The notes beneath the pieces were generated by a model. That model made no database searches. It worked only from the letters and a program-made list of their open reading frames with translations, and was not told where the DNA came from. Shown piece after piece: positions 1 through 11,049 of a stretch of DNA of 64,000 nt (position 1 is the stretch's first letter; each line of letters opens with the position of its first letter). Location of the stretch: contig OX457052.1 of assembly GCA_949752735.1 (NCBI GenBank), forward strand, positions 36,576,619 through 36,640,618. The letters run 5' to 3'. The translations under genes and the position numbers were made by a program. The stretch comes from Lumbricus terrestris. Lineage: Eukaryota; Annelida; Clitellata; Crassiclitellata; Lumbricidae.

Positions 1-193
1 TCAGTCATAATTACTGAGCACCGTTGAATGTTGCCTGGTTAATGAATACAGGGCTATGAAAAATAAGCAATAGAACAATAATATCATCATCGTCATAATC
101 ATGAACCATTGTACGCTCGTTGTCCTTAAAAGGGCGCCTTACAAATCAGCTAATACACATACTCTAACATACACACTACTTTGCGATTATAAT

Positions 194-600
194 CAATCAA
201 TCAATCGTAATTTATATAGCGCCCTTTCAAGGTACCTAATCAGAGGCGCTCCATGCCGAGATCAAGCGAAAAAAAAGTCTTCGACAGTTTGTGAAAATGA
301 GAACTGCTTGGGAGGTGTCGCATAGTCAAGGGAAGTCCATTCCAGGTTGTTGGACCAACCACAGAGAATGAACGCCTCTGCATTGTTGATAATAATGATT
401 TGTATATTTCCGAAGTTATTGTCATATTGAAGGGAGTGTTCTCTGTTCCATATCTCTTCAGATAATTGAGAATCTGCTGAAGGTGAAGCTGCCAGACGAC
501 CTGCCTGGAGCGCTCCGAGACGGTGTCGTCCTCTGCCATCTCGCGAACCACGTGCGACCACGATCCGTCGCAACCATCCACGTTCCATCTCCGGCTGTCG
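194..600 (-). mobile_element. LINE family A 3' fragment (C-terminal ORF2 plus tail)
   Basis: Minus-strand translation near 270-370 gives SFSVVGPTTWNGLPLTMRHL, the typical C-terminal signature (F.V.GP..WN.LP...R) of CR1/L2/Rex-type retrotransposon ORF2. It is followed by a 3' UTR with GAGCGCCTCTGATTAG and GGGCGCTATATAAAT, ending in an (ATTG)n microsatellite tail at 194-210. It is 5' truncated and frame-broken upstream. Confidence 0.75.
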
Positions 601-1504
601 TAAGATCGCTAATCTAATCTAAATCTAATCATCGCTGTTATTTGCCCAGTTACTGACGCAAACCGTATGATGGCGATGGGTACGAATAGATGGTCGCAAT
701 TGGAGAAGATGTGTGTTGTGCTATGCATTTCAAATCAGCCTTGATTTAGTGTAATGCAATCTGGTGAAAACTTTGCCACTTTATCATAGCACTGATATCA
801 AGCGTTTTAAAGGTGTCCAAAGCAAAACGTTCCAGCCAAAGTTGCCAAACAGCTACTTTATCCAGAGTCCCTAAAAACTATCTGAATCTGGCGACCAACT
901 AACTATCCCTTGATGGCAGTGTGTATTTTTGAGCGTGGTACTTGTATTATAATCATTCATTGATTCTAGTTGCTTCGGTTTATCTGGACCTCCGCCAAGA
1001 GGTTACACCCGTGCTACGTTCAATACAAACTTAAAAACTGCCTAATTTAGTCGTGGTTTGACTGGGATCGACTCTGTGTAGTTTATCTTAATAATATATA
1101 ATATATTGACTCCGATGGTTCAGTTGCTCCAATAATAATTATTCAAAAGTTTTACGTCGTCCTACAAGATCAATGGCCATTGACAACAAAGTATGTGAAA
1201 AATATGACAAATCCACCGGTGGACAGTCATAAGTGGAGAAGAAGCTGCAGCAGCAGAAGGTAGAGGATTAGAATAGTTTCCTTAGCACTTCGGGCAACAC
1301 AGCTTCTCCATTGTCCTCCTCTATCCACCGCCACCTCCCACATCATCTCCAGAAAATTCGAATGGTTTCACACTTGAGAAATTAATTAGAAGGAATGTGA
1401 CAATACACCAATAGATTATAAAAGCAAGAGAATAAATAAGATATGTCCATCCGGATAAAACGGTGTCTAATATTGGACGAGCTGCATGGCTTTCCCAATT
1501 GCAG
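601..1504. other. No recognisable feature
   Basis: AT-rich non-coding sequence. I see no long frames, RNA gene or inverted ends here. Confidence 0.5.
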
Positions 1505-1708
1505 TTAAAAACAATTCTTTTCCTTCAGGCTTGAATTAATCCATCTCTGTGGAGCACTGGAGTGGTCAGTCACTCGGATCCTCCTCTTCCACTTTCCTCT
1601 GTCTTTGGTGTCTTCATTTTTCAGTTTGAGATGTTTCATGGCCTCGTGAATCGCATCATCCCATCTCTTCTTTTGTCGTCCCTGACTGCATCGTCCATAG
1701 ACATCCAC
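1505..1708 (-). pseudogene. LINE ORF2 C-terminal relic (RTE/Jockey-like)
   Basis: Minus-strand frame reads GRQKKRWDDAIHEAMKHLKL followed by NEDTKDRGKWKRRIRV. The pattern GRxKKRWxDxI...L...ED..DRxKWxxxI is the usual C-terminal end of reverse-transcriptase ORFs in this group. No intact RT core is next to it, so this is a truncated relic. Confidence 0.6.
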
Positions 1709-2719
1709 CTTTATGATTCTTTTGATGCAGCTGTTCTCCTCTCTTCTCAGTTAAAAACACGCTCATCGAATAAAAACCAATCTCTGCATTACATACTCAA
1801 AGAATCCAATTTTCTGCCCATCCCTTGTTGTAACTCGTTCATTTTGCGGATCCCTCTATGTTGTGTATTAAAGTACAATTCAGCTTTTCGACTCCTTCCT
1901 AAATAAGTTAATTAGCTAAAGTCATCTATAATGCATTTATTTCATCCATACGCACATGCACCCATATTGCCTTAAATTCGGTGGCCATCCATGTTCCATG
2001 CATATGTAATAATTATGTGGACAACACATCCCAAGTGCTTAATGCAGGAACTCATTTTAACAGCGTCTTCAGCGATATCTGATGGCTGACATTTCAATCT
2101 GCCGTAATTCAAACCGCATTATTTCATTGGCATTTCAAAGACTGTTCTGGTCGTTGAAATCTTTCCGAACAAAAATTCGCTTGTTTGTCAATTCATTGTC
2201 GTGAGTGTTGAGAATAATTGCGGTCAGAAGATGCCTTTAGACAAGTAGATGTGTGGCTTCAGTTAACGGCTCTGCGTGACAAGAAAGATCGTCAGCGTTG
2301 ACTAATCTTTCATCTAGAATTCGAATCTCATTTTCAGAGTTTAAGACAGTTTTACTAAGTTGCGATGGCTGAGATCTATTGATTGAGCGAAGCTGATGTA
2401 TAAATAGCGTCAGTTGACGAACTAAAAAAGGTGTCTGAAATTTGGTATTTATCACGCACTATCTTTAACGACATAATTATTTGTTAGCGGATTAATCATT
2501 GGCCAACTCCGTAGCCATTCTCTTCGTGCTTGCTACTTGCACTCCCATCATTCAGCTGAACATATTCTGCTCTCTTTCCTATATTTACTCGTACCTCCAC
2601 TGGACAGAGCCATGCCTTCTCGGTTGTTGGACCCTTGACCTGGAGGGCCTCCTCTTGACGTTCTGCTTCCTCTGTAATTCATTCTCAGTCACAAGTTATT
2701 TAAGGAGTCGAATTTAACT

Positions 2720-2930
2720 GTCGGCAGACAGGCAGACAATCATCAAGTCGAAGGTTTGCAGGTTCGAATCCACCTCAAGTCACCGCATATGGACCTAGGA
2801 CAGCTCCTTCACTCGCAATTGCGCAGCGCTTCGGCGTGAAACTCCAATAAAGTGTCCGCTCTGTAGCCTGGAGCGCCTCTGAGTAGGGAGCTTGAATGGG
2901 TGCTATTACAACTGCACATACAAACATGAT
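2720..2930 (+). mobile_element. tRNA-derived SINE copy (family S1)
   Basis: Contains the B-box-like GGTTCGAATCC, then the body CTTCACTCGCAATTGC..CAGCGCTTCGGCGTGAAACTC and the 3' part GAGCGCCTCTGAGTAG, which is shared with the LINE A tail. The A-box end is decayed. Similar copies lie near 32.1, 40.9, 58.4 and 63.7 kb. Confidence 0.8.
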
Positions 2931-3471
2931 GGAAATCTGGGCTTTTCGAATATTTTTACTGTCTTGATTAGCTCATTTATTTGTTGGAAAAGAATCATTT
3001 GCTTGGTTCGTCTGCTTTTCTATTTGTGCTTCAACGTGACTTCACTGACACAGCTGAGCTCAGTAAAATGTTGTAACTGGTCTTCATTTTATTTTGTAAA
3101 CAACCTTATTACGATGTCTGTACACCAAAGTGCGGACAACAATTATTGGTCAATTAAATTGTAATCTTAATATCTTGTCGGTTGTCTGTTCTTAGCCAAG
3201 TCTATCGCTTTCAAAATGTCGACGCAACGTTGAGAATTTCCTTCTCGCCTGCAGACGATTGGGAATTGATCAGGTTGGTCTAGCTTTCACCTTCAATAAT
3301 CCCTTAGATAATTATTCATTATTTTTACCGGATCGAACTCAATTTTCCGCTTGCTGTAGCTCGGGGCTTGCTGGTGATTTGAGGATAGATTGGATACATT
3401 TGGCTTCAACCTTTGATTTGTCCTTCTAAAGCGTTTGCTGGGTAGAATTAAAATTTCCGCTTTCTTTAGAT

Positions 3472-4476
3472 CAGTGGTTCTCAAAGTGGTGGTCCGCGGA
3501 CCGGCGCCGGTCCGCGGAGACCTGATCACCGGTCCGTGAAGAAGTCAAAATAAATTATAAATATTTTTACAAATGTTTCAAACTGTGAAATTGTTTGAAT
3601 TGTCATTCAAAATTTATTCAAACTTCTTCCTCGAATTTAAAAAATACATTGCCAGTGCCTTATTTTAACTTGCTAACTGACTTTTCAAACAATTTGTATT
3701 TTAAAAATTAATTTTCTACGTCTATATAGGTCTACTGCAGTCAGTTTAGCTTTATTTCTGTTGATTCTTTTGTGTGCGATAGTCAAGTAGGCCTAAATGC
3801 TGATCAATCATTAAGTTTTTTCTTACTGGGTGTAGGTATTTTTACTCTTTTAATTTTATAACATGATAAATATAAACAAATGTGTTTGTCTGATTAAAAA
3901 AATTTGCAAAATGTAAATAAACCTGTCCGGGATTTTTTTTCTTTTACTCTTTAAATGAAAGAACATTGTAAGAGCGTGGCTGCTCAGAAACTCTGAATGC
4001 ATAAAGTGATAATTCTGAACTGGTTTCCTATGCGAGCATCCAAGCTAAATGGGAATCGAACATGCACACGAAAATATGATTCACTATTATATTTAAAATG
4101 TGGTGACATTCTGATTTCTGTGTTTTATTTCGAGCACGTGTTTCCATCATTAGCGCAAAATCTTAGTGTGTCATTGTCTATTTTTGCAGATCTTCTTATA
4201 GGCCAACATTAACAAACTTCTAATCTTGTTTGAAACTTTGAGTTCAAATTTTAAAAATGCAATGACAATTAAATTGAGAAATAACTGAAATGCTATTAGG
4301 AATATGTTCTAATTAAGGAAGCAAATTCCTAATTGCGAATAACCCTGTAATAGTCTTTTTTATAATAGGCCTATATAGTTAGATTTTGTTTGCGCATGCC
4401 ATTAAAGTTAGTGGTCCGCAAGCTTCCAACAAAAATTATTGCCGGTCCGTGGCCTGCGGAAGTTTGAGAATCACTG
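3472..4476. mobile_element. Non-autonomous hAT element, about 1.0 kb
   Basis: Terminal inverted repeats CAGTGGTTCTCAAA at 3472 and TTTGAGAATCACTG ending at 4476 (one mismatch). It is flanked by a perfect 8-bp duplication CTTTAGAT at 3464-3471 and 4477-4484, diagnostic of the hAT superfamily. Subterminal GC-rich repeats of GGTCCGCGG type sit near both ends. The AT-rich interior has no transposase frame. Confidence 0.9.
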
Positions 4477-4484
4477 CTTTAGAT

Positions 4485-6307
4485 CATGTCTTGGGCACTG
4501 CTTAGGCTTTGTCTCGTGCGGAGTTTATTATGTCATATTTAAAAATGTTTAGTTACTGTTAAATAGTGTTTTACTATCATATCGAATTTGTGAAGGGTGC
4601 TGTAATTAATTAATTTGCTGTATTACAAGCACAGCAAAGCTACATCTGCCCACCCCCGCCCCATTGTTGCGCAAGATGTCAGAGTTCATGATAGTTTCTT
4701 GGGGCAGATGAGTGAGAGATACTATGACGTAATTCGTGAACTGCTTATAATAGCTGTGACGCCTTGTTGCCTAGGAAATCGCTATTCGTTTCTTATTTTA
4801 TTTAGGATATCCATGTTCGTTTCTTTTATTCCATGCGAAACAGTTGACTTGAAAAGCATTTTGATTTATTGGATGTAAATGAGAAGAGGAAAATAAGAAC
4901 AGTTTGAATGTATGAGTCTGCTGTAGGGTTGTGTATCTGCCATTGCACATTATGATTGTAAACATAATCTTCGGATGTCTAGAATATCTAAGGATAGCCA
5001 ACCCAAATTCTTTTTCTGTGTGTTTTTTTAATTTCTTTGACTTTCATTCTCAATTTTGGCAAATGTTCAATTAATGTTTTTGCCGAATGACATCAGACTG
5101 ATGACTGGAAGTTATTATGTGGTCATGGGAGGAAGTTTTGGTTGGTTGTAGTAGTAGTTTTGTTCAAGGACCTGGCCCAGTTCCGACAACGCAGACCAAA
5201 AGTTGTCACAGAATTATTGTTCTGTGCATAATATGCAGAAAGTAAGGTCTGAAAGTCTTCGGCAATTTAAGCGAGTTCTATATTGAGTAGCAGAATGCGG
5301 GGCATTTGGCGTCTGAGGTCATCTTTGCGAAATCATATTCCAAGGTTCTATTTGCTTAACTTGCATTTGGTTCCAATAATTATGTGTCGCATGAAAGATT
5401 CACAGAATATATCTGAACACGTTGCATGCCCCTTGCCAGTTCGGGAGAATGGATGTCGGATGTGAATTGAGAAATCTGGCGAATAGGTCCAACTGGAGAC
5501 TGCTCTTTCTGTTTATCAGTGATATGATTTATATGTGTCAAAGAAAAGAAATTCTAAATTGTTTGCAAATAATTATTAATGTTGGTATTATTTTGCAGCT
5601 ATGTTGCAGTGGCTTTGTAGTTATTTTCATGATGGTTGTAGTATATGAACTTGAAGTCTTGTTTGTTAGTCTCAAACTGCTTTATCGATCGTAACGATCG
5701 GGATCTGATCTTGAGCTGATCTTGTCATATCTGCTTTAGACATTCTTAAATGCATTTATACGACAATACTTCTGTTCCTCGTTCTGTAGCGAATCATGCA
5801 ACAATGTTTCCATTTCAATGTCTTAGGCCCTATGCCTTCTTGTTCATAAAGTGCTAGCCTATATGTACGTTTTAACCAATCAACCCATAATCACCATCCT
5901 ACAAATAGATCTGTACTGGGACAATGTAACCCACATCAAAACACGTGGTTCTCATGCTTTTTCGGTCGCTGGTTCGATTTTTTGGACTTTCCTGCCCACT
6001 TCAGTTTGTTAATTGATGACTCGTCTCTTTCTTTCATCTTTCAAGCTCGCCATACTATAATTATCCTGATCGTATGGCTTCCCTGTTCGATTGCATTTTG
6101 TCCAGACTTCTCCACAAGACTCTGATTTTTGCTGTTGCAATTTTACTCAAAGCGACTGTCAACTGATGCCTTGGTTTGATACCTTGAACATTATTATAAC
6201 AGCACTATAAAAATCAGATTAGATTCGTATTTGGTGTTCTCGTTGTTTCACCGTCCTGCGTCGTCGTCTGCGTTTTCGATGCTGACGCTTGTTTTCGTCG
6301 TTGTTTC
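4485..6307. other. Non-coding stretch, no clear feature
   Basis: T-rich on the plus strand with short chance frames. I found no TIR, RNA gene or convincing exon. Confidence 0.4.
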
Positions 6308-6308
6308 A

Positions 6309-6498
6309 GGAGTTCTTGTGCTCTTGCGATGATATCATTGAAGAACTGAGACCTGGTCGTATCAATAAAATTGTCCAACACCTCCTCCTCGTCAGCTACC
6401 AGCCAACGCCTTTTAGAGACCGTGCTATATCAATCTTCTGCCTTCTCTTCTTCTGTGTCACGTGTCTGCTGCTCTACTTGTTCCCGCTACCTAGTTAA
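6309..6498 (+). CDS. Candidate 3' terminal exon encoding a tail-anchor-like segment
   Basis: A good acceptor (TTTTCGTCGTTGTTTCAG) precedes an open frame EFLCSCDDIIEELRPGRINK that ends in a hydrophobic helix AISIFCLLFFCVTCLLLYLF and FPLPS-stop at 6496-6498. A charged helix followed by a C-terminal hydrophobic segment is what a tail-anchored membrane protein looks like. I do not recognise the family, and no upstream exon could be joined. T-rich acceptor-like tracts are common here, so this is tentative. Confidence 0.3.
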
Positions 6499-9400
6499 GA
6501 AACGACGCTAACGTAGTCTTTGTTGCTGCAAAACTGGTCAGACGAAGATGTGCTGCATTTAATTATATTTCTTTTAAATTTTGTTTTGCGTTTCTACATT
6601 CCAAATTTTTATTTAAAGTTCGCGAAGAGATTACTATAGATTTTTTTTTAATTGTTCTACGCCAAAATTGAGATTATTTCACGTTCTCAGGGCATAATTG
6701 GCAGGATTTTGGCCGATAAAAGTCGTCCGGGGTCGATGTGTCAGGTGCAAAACCTCAATCTCCGCAACTAAATTTTCCATGATCCCTGAAATCTATTTGC
6801 TAAGTGGAAATAAATTTATATGCATATTTTCAAAGACTCACTTAAGAACTGTGACCTATTAGCCAGTATTTATTTGGAACTTGAACGAAAATTGTTTAAA
6901 GGGATTCGTTTATTATGCATTTTCACCACTTTGCGAGATTCGGGTAGACCCTTTTATCGGTCAGCTGATTAGCGGTGCTTGCGGTATGTTCTTTGGCCAT
7001 CTGACATCCTTTGTCCCAGTTTTGCTGCCATCTGTTGCATGTTCTTGACGTTTTGTAATGATCCATTTGCATGGTTTCAGTAGAAGGGTAGAAGCGTTAG
7101 AGACATTTCCCTGTTTTCTTGTGGACCGCTTTCCGCCTTGGTTGATCATCGTTTTAACAATGACCTGAGATATTCTGTTGTATCATATTATGTGTTGTAT
7201 TTTTTTGATGATTTGCTCTTCAGATTGTAATCAGTACTTCAAGAATCGATTTCTGATGCTTTCTTGTTGGCAAAATCATTTTTCAGTTAATGCTTTCTGT
7301 GTTTTTTTTCTCTAACAGGGTCCTCTGTCATGATTCTTGCTGTCTTTCAAACGGCTTTTCTTGCAGTAGATTTCTGCGGTTAACATTGCACTTTCACAGT
7401 AAGGTTAAGACAACTGTAGTTGAACGTTATTCTGGTACCTATAGTTTAATTAGGGTTGTTTTTATCTGAGAATGTTTATCCTGGTCATCTATGATGATCG
7501 GATATTTTTGGATGTAGCGTTTGTCTGTATAATCTCATAGGATTGATATAATCTCGTAGGATCATCTTGTATACATGAAGTTTTGTTTATTTAATGGAGA
7601 TTAGATTGGCAGTTTATTTAATTTTCAGGGTAATTTTTCACTGCCTGATTTTTCAATTTGTTTGCATTTTACTTAGAATATAAATTCCAAGCTCCATGTT
7701 TGGCTCAAATTGGCAGAAGTTTCTCGTGCACTGAAGTCTGTACATAAAACGGAATGAAGCTGATCATTCTTAGCTTTCATATTTTTGCATTTGAAACTTT
7801 AATAGTAATTGTTGCTGCACTAATAACATGGAAGTGATTTGTTTTGTACGGTTCTTTTGTAAATATCTGTAGATACTTGTATTGAAACTGGCCAAAGAGT
7901 GTTTATCTCCTGTGACGGTTTCTGTCAAACTGACCAATAAGAAATAGTGTTAAATTTCAAATCATGCTGACCAATTACAGTTAGTATAACATTGCAAGCT
8001 GGCCAATCACTGCTGATTTATGGTATTTTGAACTGTAAGTGGTAATGACAGTTGTAGTCATAACTTTTTTTTTTAAACTGAACACTAATATTGCAACAGT
8101 TATCAGACAGTTGACCTAAAGTGATGATTGTCATTGTTGCAATTAACCTAATAATTAGAATATTGCTGATCTTTAATGAGCCTGATTTTCTAGTCTCAAA
8201 CTTTGTTAAGTGCACGTCTATCTAGTTCTCGTTCTTTTTTTAGTGCTAAACATGCTTAAATTTGTTCAGGTTTTGGTACGTTAATTTATGTTTCCTTTTA
8301 CTTATTGAGATTTTTCGTTATTTCCTTTTTACAAGAATCGTGCATGCTTGTTGCAAGCATTTCAGTTTAGTGGCATGGCATGTCAGTGAAATGCACACTT
8401 TTTTGATGTATCTTGATTTTCTTGACTGATTAAAATCAAAGTGTTTCTAATTCTCTTTTCTTTTACTCTTTCCTTTGTGTTTGTTTAGTGCAGTGTTGTG
8501 TTTTGTTTTCGTTTTATCACTGGGTGATCTGGCTAGAAAGTGGGATAAGAATCTTTGAAGAAAAGTACACACAATTTTTCAATGATTAACGATTTATCTG
8601 AGAAAGATCCAGCGCTGCCTGAAGCCTTTCATTGGCTCGACCCTTGTGAATAATATGAGTACATGAAAGCAGGTTTAAGAGTTGGGCATTGGAAAAGGAA
8701 GAAGGTCTTTGATGCGAAGTTAAAATTGTTTGAGACTGCCTAGTAGGCTACTTAAGGAAAAATAAATGATTGCCGTCCCAGAACGAATAGTGTGTCACAG
8801 AAACGGTTTCATGTAGAGACTGGTGTTGTACCCCAGGAAATATTTCACCCATAGTTCAGCAGTTTGTCCCAAATTGATAGGTTGTATTGACAACAATCCT
8901 GACCCTTTTGAAATCCGTTTAGTCCACACCAGGCAAGTCGAAGTGTTGAGAGACCTACTGAAGTTTCCGTTTGATATATACTCAAGTATCTTTGCGGCTG
9001 CACACTGATCTTGTTGAGGCATAGAGAAGTTGAGGGCTACTCAGGTGACTTGAGATTCAAGCGCATCCTGCAGAAGTGCCCTTTTAGATGCATGCTGATT
9101 ACTGAAGTGCCACTAAGGCATGCAAATGTGCTTAAGCATACCAAGCTTATCTTAAATTGAGACATGGTTGTTCTGAACTTTTTGGTCGTGAGTACCGAAT
9201 TAAGGATCTGGCTTTTAAGTATCCTCTGAAGTGTTGTGTGGTATTCCAACCAACTTTAGGCTGTAGCTGAGCTATAGAGGTTGTTGTTAAGTATCTGTGC
9301 TGTGGCACACTTTTTGTGCTGCCAGAGGAGAGTCATGTGCGTTGTTTAGTGTTTGTACTGTGTTGTGTTGTTGCGTGTGTTTGGTGCGTTGCACACAATG

Positions 9401-9962
9401 TTGCTCGCTGTTGTGTCTCTAAAACGCACATGTACATTGCTATTGTCTTTATGTAATCAGCCTCTTTAATTATATCCTTCAAAGTCTGGTTTCGTGTTCT
9501 TCCTTTCCTCTCTCAAGTTTGCTCTTGTACTCCCCACTTACTGACTCCTGACTGGCTTGCTTTCGTTGGCTGGTTGTTGTTGGCTGGCTTCTGGAAACGT
9601 TTGGCAGATATGGTAAGTTTCGATACCGTGCATACTGGATTTGTAAGTTATAGCTGAATTATGGTTTGCAGCAGAAACCTTTAAATGCTTGTCATAGACA
9701 TGTAAATGATTTTAAGCTATTAATGCGTTTTTCTTTTGCTCACCTCCCGTCCTCTCCCCTGACTCTGAGCTTTCTGGTTTATGTTCATTGTTAGACTACA
9801 GACATCTTGTTGCTTTTAGATCTTGAGGTATTCTAAGGCGGTTTGAGGATGTTATTGAACGAAGTCAAAGCAGGGGTTCATTGATCCAAGTAATATAAAA
9901 TGATATAAAAATAAATTTTAAAACTAAATAACTATTGCTAAATAACTAAATAACTAACTAGA
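6499..9962. other. T-rich non-coding stretch
   Basis: Strong T (and G+T) excess on the plus strand, as in introns or 3' UTRs transcribed left to right. Three CTGACCAAT/CTGGCCAAT words occur at about 7930-8005. No coding exon was recognised. A GTAAGT donor-like site near 9612 has no convincing exon. Confidence 0.35.
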
Positions 9963-10185
9963 GATCCTCGGTGGCCGAGTGGGTTGGTAGCCCGCTCGCC
10001 GCGCCGGCGGCCCGGGTTCGATTCCCGGCCGGTCAGAGATTAATTTCTCGGATCTTTACTGCGGGTGGCTCGGTCGCAATATAAACGTGGAGTAGCGGTG
10101 GTGAAGGATATCACCCTCAGGGTCGAAGCCATAACACAGCCGCTATATAAATTTGCGATTACATTTACATTTACATTTACTATGT
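9963..10185 (+). mobile_element. tRNA-derived SINE (family S2) with intact promoter boxes
   Basis: A-box TGGCCGAGTGG at 9972-9982 and B-box GGTTCGATTCC at 10015-10025, with 32 bp between them, define a polymerase III promoter from a tRNA-like head. A tRNA-unrelated body (GGATATCACCCTCAGGG) and CCGCTATATAAATTTG follow, then an (ACATTT)n tail at about 10160-10181. The tRNA head is well preserved, suggesting a fairly recent insertion. Not a functional tRNA gene, because the body continues without a 3' acceptor stem end. Confidence 0.85.
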
Positions 10186-10222
10186 TTTCTCACGGCTTCT
10201 TCTGCTGCTTTCTTGTTTTCAG

Positions 10223-10333
10223 AGCAATCTCTGTTCATCGGCAGACATCTTAGAGGAGCGCGGAATACTCGAAGTCTCCTTGACCGTTCAGGCCCTCGTG
10301 GGATACAGCACGTCAAAACATTCGGTCGTTTGA
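10223..10333 (+). CDS. Weak candidate terminal exon
   Basis: After a polypyrimidine acceptor (TTTCTTGTTTTCAG) the phase-0 frame encodes 36 residues, SNLCSSADILEERGILEVSL and on to KHSVV-stop. Base composition shifts to GC-richer, coding-like sequence compared with its flanks. No family recognised and no partner exon found; a longer frame in another phase to 10428 is an alternative. Confidence 0.22.
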   Translation, partial: SNLCSSADILEERGILEVSLTVQALVGYSTSKHSVV

Positions 10334-10893
10334 TTCATGTGATTGTGACCACTGAATCGTCTTTGGAGCACCTCAGTTTTCTCGTTGCTCATCTGATCAA
10401 GGTTTCTTTGATGTGCACCACCGGTTAATGCATTGTGCATTACCCACCAGCACAAGAGAAGTTACGGAACTCACAATTGCACCCGTTGACTTCTGCTTTA
10501 TCGTGGGGGAGATGGGATCGTCATGGTTTCGGTTTCGATGTATTGCGAACAGTTTGATTGGTGTTATTCGACGATTCTTGCGCAGCGCTTAGGAAAGTTG
10601 CTGTTTGTGCAAGAAAGAGCAAATACTGTACTGTGGAGATTAACAATTTCTTGATTGTAGCCGTTTTCCGAACTATTGCTTCAAGTTGCTTTTCTGTGTC
10701 TTTTCTGCGGTGTTGCTCATTGACTCGTTGCTCCGCCTCTTGTTTCTTTCGTGTTGTTTCTTTCATGTTGTTTCTTTCATGTTGTTTCTTTCATGTGTGG
10801 TTGTCGAAAAGTTGTGCATTCCTCATCCTGCAAGTGTTGCTTGGTGCTCAGTTGTTGATACAGCTACAGCCACCAGTCGGGTTCGTACGATTG

Positions 10894-10966
10894 CTTGCTA
10901 GGACAGCACTGGATTCCTTGGCTTGGTATTGCACCAAGCCAAGGAATCCAGTGCTGTCCTAGCAAG
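10894..10966. repeat. Perfect 34-bp inverted repeat with 5-nt loop
   Basis: Left arm 10894-10927 (CTTGCTAGGACAGC...) is the exact reverse complement of right arm 10933-10966; the spacer is ATTGC. Another inverted pair, GTCACTTTGC / GCAAAGTGAC, follows at about 10991-11031. Could be a hairpin RNA source, a young fold-back insertion or a sequencing/assembly palindrome. Confidence 0.95.
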
Positions 10967-11049
10967 GGTGCCTGAACATTGGGGCAAGATGGTCACTTTG
11001 CACTAATGGTACTAATGAGTAATGATACGCAAAGTGACACTGAGACATT

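Noticed and set aside
9963..10034. Genuine tRNA gene
   Set aside because: The A and B boxes are present but the sequence continues into a SINE body and tail and does not close a standard acceptor stem.
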